Source: JAKFWF01 sp031429105 (GTDB lineage: Bacteria > Pseudomonadota > Alphaproteobacteria > Rhizobiales > Hyphomicrobiaceae). From it: a stretch of DNA of 13,639 bases. The notes beneath the pieces were generated by a model. The model was given only the letters and a program-made list of their open reading frames with translations, was not told where the DNA came from and did not search any database. The translations under genes were made by a program, and so were the position numbers. This document shows positions 7,605-13,639 of this stretch, piece by piece (the first letter of the stretch is position 1; each line of letters starts with the position of its first letter). The DNA is taken from the NCBI GenBank assembly GCA_031429105.1, contig JANOYV010000111.1, positions 1-13,639 of the forward strand. The letters run 5' to 3'.

Positions 7605-7634
7605 TTGACATTGATCCCTACGTGGGACTATATA
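7605..7634 (+). promoter_or_regulatory. Sigma-70-type promoter of the higB-higA operon
   Basis: A consensus -35 TTGACA (7605-7610) is followed after 18 bp by TATATA (7629-7634); TATAAC at 7631 is an alternative with a 20-bp spacer. Transcription would begin around 7641, leaving a leader of only about 14 nt before the ATG at 7655, which follows a G-rich stretch. Having the promoter here rules out the in-frame TTG at 7605 as the toxin start. Confidence 0.65.
7615..7627 (+). promoter_or_regulatory. Putative HigA operator O2 between -35 and -10
   Basis: TCCC-TACGT-GGGA is the second copy of the inverted repeat and lies in the promoter spacer. A protein bound here would block RNA polymerase directly, as expected for toxin-antitoxin autoregulation. 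Confidence 0.5.
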
Positions 7635-7654
7635 ACTGCGGTCGGGGGGCGGGC

Positions 7655-7963
7655 ATGCAGATCATTTCTCGCCGGGCCCTGCGGGCATACTGGGAGAGCT
7701 ATTCAGGGGCGGATCAACCGGCCTTGGAGCAGGCGCTCAAAGCCTGGTACCGCGAGGTTAAGAAGGCGCAGTGGAACAACGCAAACGAGGTCAAACAGAA
7801 GTATCGGAACGCCAGCGTCCTCAAGGGGGGACGTGTCGTTTTCAACATCTGTGGCAACAAGTTCAGGCTCATCGCCGGGGTGAATTACTCCGTGAAAGTT
7901 GTGTACGTGAAGTGGGTGGGAACACACGCGGCGTACGACGACATTGATGCGGAGGAGGTGTGA
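7655..7963 (+). CDS. higB: HigB-type toxin (RelE-like mRNA interferase)
   Basis: This 102-residue basic protein starts MQIISRRALRAYW and contains NICGNKFRLIAGVNYSVKVV and the closing GTHAAYDDIDAEEV, the pattern of the HigB_toxin family (RelE/ParE superfamily). Family length is about 95-110, so it is complete. Such toxins cleave mRNA on the ribosome. The signature tail with GTHAxYDxID is intact and no frameshift is visible, so it is probably functional. The start at 7655 is chosen because the promoter lies just upstream; in-frame TTG and GTG codons at 7605 and 7622 fall inside that promoter. The stop TGA at 7961-7963 is one base away from the antitoxin ATG. The toxin-first order is usual for higBA and differs from relBE-type loci. 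Confidence 0.85.
   Translation: MQIISRRALRAYWESYSGADQPALEQALKAWYREVKKAQWNNANEVKQKYRNASVLKGGRVVFNICGNKFRLIAGVNYSVKVVYVKWVGTHAAYDDIDAEEV
7951..7958 (+). promoter_or_regulatory. Strong ribosome-binding site of the antitoxin, inside higB
   Basis: GGAGGAGG, a near-perfect anti-Shine-Dalgarno match, ends 6 bp before the ATG at 7965 and overlaps the last codons of higB. It fixes the antitoxin start at 7965 rather than at the ATG at 7944, and would let the antitoxin be made in excess over the toxin. Confidence 0.7.
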
Positions 7964-7964
7964 G

Positions 7965-9179
7965 ATGGTCGACGTACAGCTGATCAAGTCCGAAGCCGAC
8001 TACGAAGCCGCATTGGCGCGCGCCGAGAAGCTGATGTCGGCGGAGGCAGGGACTACTGCTGCCGAAGAACTCGAACATCTGGCGATGGTGATCGAGGCCT
8101 ACGAGGAGCGGCATTATCCGATCGATCTGCCTGATCCGATCGCCGCCATTAAGTTCCGGATGGAGCAGGAAGGGCTTTCGAACAAGGATCTGATTCCCTA
8201 CATCGGCAGCTCGGCGAAGGTGTCCGAGGTGCTGTCGGGCAAGCGTGACCTGACGCTGTCGATGATCCGTGCACTTAATAAACATCTTGGCATACCGGCG
8301 GAGGTGCTTATCCAGGAAGCCGGCGGAGTGATACCCGAAGACGATGAAGGCATCGACTGGGCGCGGTTTCCCATTGCCGAAATGGCAAAGCGAAAGCTCG
8401 TCACAGCCAAGGGAAGCGTCAAAGATAACGTCGAGCGGTTGATGCGGGAACTATTCCAGCGCGCGGGCGGGTTCGATGCCATTCCGGTGCCGCTGTTTCG
8501 AAAGAACGACGGCGCGCGGCGAAATGCCAAAATGGATAGCTACGCGCTGATGGCGTGGTGCACGTATGTGCTGGCTGAGGCTCACGCTGCCCAACCGAAG
8601 ACCGCGTATAAAAAGGGGATGATCAACCCGGCGTTTCTCCGCGAAGTCGCTCAATTGAGCGCATCGGAGAATGGACCCGTTCTGGCGCAGGCATTTCTCG
8701 CCAAACATGGGATCGTGCTGATCATCGCGCCGCATCTGAGCAATACGTACCTCGACGGTGCGGCAATGCGTTTGAAGGACGGAACGCCAGTCGTCGGCAT
8801 GACACTGCGCTACGACCGGCTCGATAATTTCTGGTTCTGCCTGCTGCACGAACTCGCTCACATAGGGCGACATATGGAAGGCGATGGAGAAACACTGTTC
8901 GTCGACGATCTCGATCTACGGTCCAAAGATGATGACGCGCGCGAAAGTGAAGCCGACGAGTGGGCCGAGGACGCGCTGATACCGGCTAAAGATTGGGACG
9001 AACACCCAGCACAGGATGCGCCGACAGTGGGCAATGCCATTGCCTTGGCGCAGCGCGTCAATGTGCATCCGGCCATCGTCGCGGGACGCATCCGACGTAA
9101 ATTCGCGGACTATCGCAAGCTGACCCAATTGGTCGGGAGTGGTGGGGTGCGCAAGCACTTTCCACGGGACTGGAATTGA
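7965..9179 (+). CDS. higA: HigA-like antitoxin fused to an ImmA/IrrE zinc metallopeptidase
   Basis: The 404-residue protein has two parts. Residues 1-120 match HigA antitoxins that go with HigB_toxin partners: an acidic helical N-terminus (LIKSEADYEAAL, HLAMVIEAYEERHYP) and a Cro/C1-type HTH at about 62-116 (IKFRMEQEGLSNKDLIPYIG, VSEVLSGKRDLTLSMIRALN). After a charged linker, residues about 190-400 form an ImmA/IrrE domain with the zinc motif HELAH at 295-299, a likely third ligand E329 in ESEADEWAEDALIP, and the C-terminal helix NVHPAIVAGRIRRK. ImmA and IrrE cleave cI/DdrO-type repressors that have similar HTH folds. Here repressor/antitoxin and peptidase are one chain, so self-cleavage or cleavage of a partner could release the toxin; this is inference. 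It neutralises HigB and probably represses the promoter at 7605. Ordinary HigA of this type is about 120-140 residues. Confidence 0.85.
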   Translation: MVDVQLIKSEADYEAALARAEKLMSAEAGTTAAEELEHLAMVIEAYEERHYPIDLPDPIAAIKFRMEQEGLSNKDLIPYIGSSAKVSEVLSGKRDLTLSMIRALNKHLGIPAEVLIQEAGGVIPEDDEGIDWARFPIAEMAKRKLVTAKGSVKDNVERLMRELFQRAGGFDAIPVPLFRKNDGARRNAKMDSYALMAWCTYVLAEAHAAQPKTAYKKGMINPAFLREVAQLSASENGPVLAQAFLAKHGIVLIIAPHLSNTYLDGAAMRLKDGTPVVGMTLRYDRLDNFWFCLLHELAHIGRHMEGDGETLFVDDLDLRSKDDDARESEADEWAEDALIPAKDWDEHPAQDAPTVGNAIALAQRVNVHPAIVAGRIRRKFADYRKLTQLVGSGGVRKHFPRDWN

Positions 9180-9244
9180 GGGGTTCAACAGCGGGCGCAG
9201 TGCGTGTTAGGTCGCCTCGCCATCGAGAATGATAAAGGTGACCA

Positions 9245-9982
9245 ATGGCAAAGCTGACAAGTCCGCCGTCGTTGCAACATCTCGTTCGCACGTGGCGGGA
9301 TAGTCCGGAACGCACTAAAAAGGTGCTGATCAACAACGCGCGGTCGCGTCCCATATTCAGCTATGCGCCATTGCACGTCGCAATTCGCGAGATGCTGGTG
9401 CTGGGCGTACCCTATCATCAGGTGGTCGAATACGTCCGTCGAGCAGAGAAGCGGGCGGATTACGCGAAAATCCTGCTGGAGATACTGCCGATCATCCGGC
9501 GGCACCTGGACGGCGTATCACCGGACTTCTTCCAGGACATTACACCACGATCTTATTCGTTGGCGCCCGACATTATCATTCCGTTTCAGCCGCCGGTCGT
9601 CTACGGCATCGGCGGTCAACTCACTTTGCCGTGGTGTATCTTCTGGCGCAAAAATCCCTTGGCCGGAAAGCCGCTGTCACTGTTCATGACCCTCGTCGAC
9701 GAAATCCTCATGGAAGACCCCGATCTCGAAACTGCGACCTTTCAGCTGTTGGATTTCAGTATTCCGAAGGATGAGGAGGAGCGTCAACTGTCGATTCGGG
9801 ACGGGCGCGAGATTCCCAGGCTGTCGGTCGCAGAACGCGACGATATGCTCGGTATTTGGGCTGAAGGTTTCAGGCGGGCACGGGCCGAAATGGCCGGGAT
9901 GAAAGAAGAGCCAAAAGATCGCCAGCCGGAGCAACGCCCCTCTGACGGTCAGGGCGACCTATTTGAGCAAGGCGTTTCCTGA
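9245..9982 (+). CDS. Unrecognised 245-residue protein next to higBA
   Basis: I do not recognise this family. The ATG at 9245 follows AAAGGTG at 9234-9240, and the frame is long with codon use like its neighbours, so it is very likely real. The N-terminal 90 residues are helical and basic (HLVRTWRDSPERTKKVLINN, VVEYVRRAEKRADYAKILLE). The middle, about 107-150, is richer in aromatics and prolines (PFQPPVVYGIGGQLTLPWCI, FWRKNPLAG) and looks like beta strands around a conserved core. The last 45 residues are charged and probably disordered (KEEPKDRQPEQRPSDGQGD). There is no signal peptide or membrane helix. It lies 65 bp after the antitoxin gene on the same strand with no terminator between, so co-transcription is likely. 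It could be a substrate of the peptidase, a third component of the module, or cargo. Confidence 0.75.
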   Translation: MAKLTSPPSLQHLVRTWRDSPERTKKVLINNARSRPIFSYAPLHVAIREMLVLGVPYHQVVEYVRRAEKRADYAKILLEILPIIRRHLDGVSPDFFQDITPRSYSLAPDIIIPFQPPVVYGIGGQLTLPWCIFWRKNPLAGKPLSLFMTLVDEILMEDPDLETATFQLLDFSIPKDEEERQLSIRDGREIPRLSVAERDDMLGIWAEGFRRARAEMAGMKEEPKDRQPEQRPSDGQGDLFEQGVS

Positions 9983-10417
9983 AATTGGGAGCTGACACAG
10001 TGTCAGCCTGCGATGCGATGCTTCACTGAGCAGACATCCTTGCAATCGGCCTTGAGCCGCCAAATACAACGTGCTGCATGTCCGCTCCTGTATACGAGTG
10101 ATGGTAGCAGGGTAATACGATCGTCGGCGACGCCGGGTAGTGATTCACGGACAGAGTCGAGGCGCTGTGCACACCTTGGCTCGTCGCTGGAGCACTAAAG
10201 CACTTCGGCACACAACCCGTCGTCGGAATACTCTAAACAATTGCCTCCCGAGGCTGCGGGTTAAACTGGATGAGTTGATTAGCCTAGACGCGAGCAGCCT
10301 CTGACGAAAAGACGGAAACCTAGAGGCATCGCTTGCTGGCGATTTGCGTAGACATCGGCTCACGCTTGCATTCAGCGCCCGCTCGTTACACGCTAGCGGA
10401 AATAGAAAGGATGACTG
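9983..10417. other. Intergenic region between the toxin-antitoxin island and the ACT gene
   Basis: Apart from the palindrome at 9991-10007 I see no gene, RNA or clear promoter here. Open frames on both strands lack ribosome-binding sites and family resemblance. Confidence 0.4.
9991..10007. repeat. Perfect palindrome just after the island
   Basis: GCTGACAC-A-GTGTCAGC has 8-bp arms around a single base, 8 bp after the stop of the 245-residue gene. As RNA it would fold into a 7-bp stem with a CAG loop; there is no T-run after it, so intrinsic termination would be weak. A protein-binding site or a decay-blocking hairpin are alternatives. Confidence 0.5.
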
Positions 10418-10939
10418 ATGGTTGACGAGATGGTGCTGACGGTCATTGCGCGGGACCGACCAGGGCTGATCAAGGCGCTGTCTGAAACGATCGCCCGGCA
10501 CAGCGGCAACTGGATCGACAGCTCCATGGCGCGGTTGGGCGGGGAGTTCGCTGGTATTCTGCGCGTGCGCGTCCCAACGACCGAAAGCAGCGCGCTTGAG
10601 GCGGCACTCGGCAGACTAGGCGATGCCGGCATAGCCGTGGCAATTCGTAAGGGCGAGACGAGCCCACTGTCGCGCGAGGGTCGGAGCGTGCGACTCGAAC
10701 TAACGGGCGTCGATCATCCCGGCATCGTTCACCGCGTCTCGACAGCGCTCTCGGCTTTCAACATCAGCATCGACGAGTTGGAGACGAGGGTGTTCTCCGG
10801 CTCGATGTCGGGGGAACAGATGTTCGAGGCGAAGGCCAAAATTGTGCTGCCTGCGACTGTCGAGGAGACCAAACTACGCGCAACGCTCGAAGGCCTCGCC
10901 AAGGATCTAATGGTGGACGTAGAACTCGCGGCGGTGTGA
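10418..10939 (+). CDS. Tandem ACT-domain protein, GcvR (glycine cleavage regulator)-like
   Basis: The 173-residue protein consists of two ACT domains. The first, about 5-80, starts VLTVIARDRPGLIKALSETI and has the SGNWIDSSMARLGGEFAGIL strand-helix typical of GcvR. The second, about 88-172, starts VRLELTGVDHPGIVHRVSTAL followed by INISxDELETRVFSG-like residues. ACT pairs bind amino acids; GcvR of E. coli acts on GcvA in response to glycine. There is no DNA-binding domain, so any regulation would go through a partner, and none is encoded here. The ATG at 10418 lies 7 bp after AGAAAGG; an ATG at 10411 is out of frame and opens only a 4-codon frame. The gene stands alone between two non-coding gaps. 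Cytoplasmic. Confidence 0.85.
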   Translation: MVDEMVLTVIARDRPGLIKALSETIARHSGNWIDSSMARLGGEFAGILRVRVPTTESSALEAALGRLGDAGIAVAIRKGETSPLSREGRSVRLELTGVDHPGIVHRVSTALSAFNISIDELETRVFSGSMSGEQMFEAKAKIVLPATVEETKLRATLEGLAKDLMVDVELAAV

Positions 10940-11248
10940 CGCGCTGCGCGCACGGTTTTCACGGCACGGTCGAAACCTAGTGAGCATCGATGCGATACCA
11001 AACACTACAGACATTCTCGACCTCCAGGCCGAGGGCTTTATAGGCGCATCCCTCGATGCCTCGTTATCGGATCAAGCGCCCAGCGATCTTAACCGCTGGT
11101 CGTCAACGGTCGAACCGTTCCGATAGCTACCGCGAGTGAATCGAAGCGACAGCAAGCCTTTTTCTCGCTTGCTTGGTGCGCATGATCGGTTTTGCGATGC
11201 CCCACGAATCGGGTGTAGGATCGCGACTGCAATGGTTGGGGGCTTTGT
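10940..11248. other. Leader region upstream of the caspase gene
   Basis: No gene is supported. Two inverted repeats are visible: AACGGT-CGA-ACCGTT (11105-11119) and AGCAAGC-N9-GCTTGCT (11151-11173), the latter with a T-rich loop. The G-rich stretch at about 11234-11242 (GGTTGGGGG) probably serves as the ribosome-binding site for the ATG at 11249. I found no convincing -35/-10 pair. Confidence 0.4.
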
Positions 11249-13639
11249 ATGGACTTTCCGCGCTTTCGTACGGCGTCAGCCGTTCGGCGTGCCTGTCGCC
11301 TCGCGAGCGTGGCCGCTTCGATGATGCTCGTCTGCGCGGCGATTACCCCGACCGCTGCGGAAAAACGGGTCGCGCTCGTCGTCGGTAACTCCGCGTATCG
11401 CAATGCGACCCCACTCGCCAATCCCCGCAACGATGCACAGGACATTGCCTCGGCGCTGCAACGCCTGGGCTTCGATACGACGGTTGGGCTCGACTCCGAT
11501 CGGGCGCAAATGGAGCAGGCGATCGAGGAGTTTTCCAGCAAGATCGAAGGCGCCGACGTGGCACTTTTCTACTACGCGGGGCACGGCATGCAGCATCAGG
11601 GTGTCAACTACCTTGTTCCAACCGATGCCGAAATCAAGAACGAGGCGAGTCTGCGCCAGCTCATCAAGCTCAACGATGTTGTGGCAGATGTGAGACGAGC
11701 CAAGGCTCTGCGAATCCTGGTGCTTGATGCTTGCCGCGACAATCCATTGGCCGGCACTCTGGATCAGCAGGCCGACGCGACGGTTGCCGGCCGCATTCGA
11801 AGTGTAGGGCTCGCCAAGCTGAAGCGCACAGGCGGTAAGCCCGAAACCGTCACGGCCGATGATGTCTCGCGAGGCGGCGACATTGTCGTGTACGCAGCGG
11901 AAGCGGGCCGTACCGCATCGGACGGAGAGGGCAGAAACAGTCCATTCACGACAGCGGTCCTGCGCAACATCGAGACGGAAGGCCAGGAAATCGTAAGCTT
12001 GATGCGGCGTGTGGCGACTAGCGTGCAGCAGGTGACCGATGGCGCGCAACGTCCAGAGCTGCTGCTGTCGGTCCCCTTTGAGTTCTACTTCAAAGCGGGA
12101 GCGCCACAAGCGCCACAAACGGTTCTACAGCTCGTCCCCCGAGCCAAACCTCACGAAGCCGATGCCATCGAGGCCCAGATTAGCGCGATCACCGACACTG
12201 CCCCGGCGGCCGACCAGGAGCAAGCCAGGCGCGAGGTGATGGCGCTGCTCTCCGACATCGCATCCCGCTCCAATCTGCAGCCCGATCAGATCGCAAGTGA
12301 GCTGCCCAAGGCGTTCGCACGCCTGCTCCAGATGCGCGGTGAGATTGCCCAGTTCCGTGCACTGATGGAAAATGAGCCCGAGATCGCACCATTCATCGAG
12401 ATCGCTGCGGCGGCCGTATCATCGGGACGCCGGCCCGATTTGAAGGCTGCCGATGAGGCGCTTGCACAAGCGCAAGCTCGCTATGACGATACGGTTCGTA
12501 CGCGCAGCGCAGCCCTTGTCCGCGCGCGCGGCAATCGCGCGGCGCTGTTCGAGCAGCGCGGTCATATCGCCGAGACGGAGGCCCGCTCCAAGGAAGCGGC
12601 AGAGTTCTACCTGTCGGCTGCTCGCGATACGGCGGAGGGGGACCTCGAAACGGCAGCGCGCCGGTTCGCAATGGCTGGATCGGCGCTCGTCGTCCACGCT
12701 ACTAATTTCTTTGCCAACGACACGTTGCAAGAGGCGATCCGGATCCTCGAAGTTGAGGCATTAAAGCGTTACGAGCAGGCAACCCCAGGTTCGGAAGACC
12801 GCAAGAAGCTGCTCACGGCTTCGTCGGCACTTGTTCTCGCGCAGATCGCCGATGCACAGACGGCTCTAGGCGGCCGCCTGCCCGGCATTGATGGGGCTCG
12901 CATGATGGTCGATACCCGCGCCACATATGGCAAAGCGCTGAAGCGGGTTCAGGTCGATGAGTTCCCCGGCTTGGCCATGGATATTCTCGACCGGCGCGCG
13001 CAACGCGATCTGCAGTTCGGCCGTCGCATCGTCAAGGATCGGGGTCGCGGGCACTTTGCCGAGGCAGTCAAGACGATGCGCTTGATCCTGTCGATCCAGC
13101 AGGGAAAACCCAGATTTAGCGATCAACTAGGCCGGACGCGAAACAATCTGGCCAATGCCCTGAAGGAATTGTCCCGCCGCACCGACAGCGAGGATGGTGA
13201 CAAATTGATCGACGAGGCGGCAGCTCTGTTCGAAGCTTCGGCACAGGCACTCGAGAGCCAGGGCGATCGTTCCAATGCACTCATCGCGCGAATGAACCTC
13301 GGGCATTCCCTTGCCCTACGGGCCGCCCGTAAGGAAGGGATGTCAGGGATCGCGGATATCGAGCTGGCGCAATCGTTGTTCACGGCGGTCGCGGCGGCAC
13401 TCGCCCAGAACAAGAATCCTCGCTTGCTGGCGATATTGGATCAGCACCGCGCCGAACTCTTGCGGCTGACTGGCGAGCGACGCACCAATGGGGCGCAGGC
13501 ACTCAGCGACTTGCGGGCGGCATTCGAGAGCTATCAGAAGGTTTTGCCTGTGTTGTCGAAAGAAACAGCCCCCAATGATTGGGCAATGCTGTGCGCGGAA
13601 ATGGGTCACACACTTGTCGCTGCTCTCCCGCTCATGTCC
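11249..13639 (+). CDS. Exported caspase-family (peptidase C14) protein with TPR-like C-terminal region, 3' end outside the window
   Basis: The frame is open from the ATG at 11249 to the last base, giving 797 residues without a stop. Residues 1-37 look like a signal peptide: arginine-rich start, hydrophobic SVAASMMLVCAAI, likely cleavage after PTAA. A caspase domain follows at about 38-280: RVALVVGNSAY, NPRNDAQDIASALQRLGF, the catalytic His in YYAGHGM (H112), VNYLVPTDA, and the catalytic Cys in VLDACRDNP (C162). Both active-site residues are present, so a working cysteine protease is plausible; bacterial relatives usually cleave after basic residues. Residues about 300-797 are helical: a coiled-coil-like stretch at about 400-460 and then TPR-like repeats, for example RTRNNLANALKEL near 627. 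That region may bind partners. The protein is predicted periplasmic or lipid-free secreted. The target is unknown. Confidence 0.9.
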   Translation, partial: MDFPRFRTASAVRRACRLASVAASMMLVCAAITPTAAEKRVALVVGNSAYRNATPLANPRNDAQDIASALQRLGFDTTVGLDSDRAQMEQAIEEFSSKIEGADVALFYYAGHGMQHQGVNYLVPTDAEIKNEASLRQLIKLNDVVADVRRAKALRILVLDACRDNPLAGTLDQQADATVAGRIRSVGLAKLKRTGGKPETVTADDVSRGGDIVVYAAEAGRTASDGEGRNSPFTTAVLRNIETEGQEIVSLMRRVATSVQQVTDGAQRPELLLSVPFEFYFKAGAPQAPQTVLQLVPRAKPHEADAIEAQISAITDTAPAADQEQARREVMALLSDIASRSNLQPDQIASELPKAFARLLQMRGEIAQFRALMENEPEIAPFIEIAAAAVSSGRRPDLKAADEALAQAQARYDDTVRTRSAALVRARGNRAALFEQRGHIAETEARSKEAAEFYLSAARDTAEGDLETAARRFAMAGSALVVHATNFFANDTLQEAIRILEVEALKRYEQATPGSEDRKKLLTASSALVLAQIADAQTALGGRLPGIDGARMMVDTRATYGKALKRVQVDEFPGLAMDILDRRAQRDLQFGRRIVKDRGRGHFAEAVKTMRLILSIQQGKPRFSDQLGRTRNNLANALKELSRRTDSEDGDKLIDEAAALFEASAQALESQGDRSNALIARMNLGHSLALRAARKEGMSGIADIELAQSLFTAVAAALAQNKNPRLLAILDQHRAELLRLTGERRTNGAQALSDLRAAFESYQKVLPVLSKETAPNDWAMLCAEMGHTLVAALPLMS

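Noticed and set aside
7944..7964. Earlier ATG for the antitoxin gene
   Set aside because: It lies upstream of the strong GGAGGAGG site, overlaps higB and adds residues (MMRRRCE) not seen in HigA proteins.
11151..11173. AGCAAGC-N9-GCTTGCT as a rho-independent terminator for the ACT gene
   Set aside because: The T-run is in the loop rather than after the stem, the stem is only 7 bp, and it lies over 200 bp past the stop codon.
11276..12118. Long minus-strand open frame of 280 codons inside the caspase gene
   Set aside because: It lies opposite the catalytic domain, whose motifs are unmistakable on the + strand; the minus product has no recognisable motifs.

Overview
The window looks like an accessory region of an alphaproteobacterial chromosome or symbiotic/genomic island. 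High-GC codon use, an AapJQM-type general amino-acid transporter, a group II intron remnant, small zinc-ribbon and TPR-rich proteins, and long non-coding stretches all point to Rhizobiales, probably Bradyrhizobium/Mesorhizobium-like. All recognised genes lie on the + strand. No tRNA, rRNA or CRISPR array was seen.

Layout. (1) 2-235: C-terminal end of a cysteine-rich DUF6671-like zinc-ribbon protein, entering from the left edge, followed by about 430 bp with no supported gene. (2) About 664-1594: the 5' half of a group II intron, with its structured RNA leader and a maturase/reverse transcriptase gene that has an in-frame stop and has lost everything after RT motif 3. (3) 1772-6513: a four-gene set of a HemL-like class III aminotransferase, a periplasmic amino-acid-binding protein (AapJ type) and two permeases (AapQ, AapM). 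No ATPase gene (AapP) follows, so the transporter must borrow one or be incomplete. (4) 6514-7000: non-coding. (5) 7001-9982: a toxin-antitoxin-like island. It holds a Panacea/SocA-domain protein, a HigB-type toxin, an antitoxin that fuses a HigA-like HTH region to an ImmA/IrrE zinc metallopeptidase, and an unrecognised 245-residue protein. The higB promoter is clearly visible and carries two copies of an inverted repeat, TCCC-N5-GGGA, placed as an autorepression operator would be. (6) 10418-10939: a tandem-ACT-domain protein of the GcvR type. (7) 11249 to the right edge: at least 797 residues of an exported caspase-fold (C14) protein with a TPR-like C-terminal region. This reading frame runs off the window with no stop.

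How the genes may work together. The aminotransferase and transporter genes probably form one unit for uptake and conversion of an amino or beta-amino acid. The higB-higA/immA pair is a tight two-gene operon. Because the antitoxin carries its own peptidase domain, the proposed mechanism is that the peptidase controls antitoxin stability or repressor activity; this is inference. The Panacea gene and the 245-residue gene flank the pair and may be partners. The caspase and ACT genes look independent of it.
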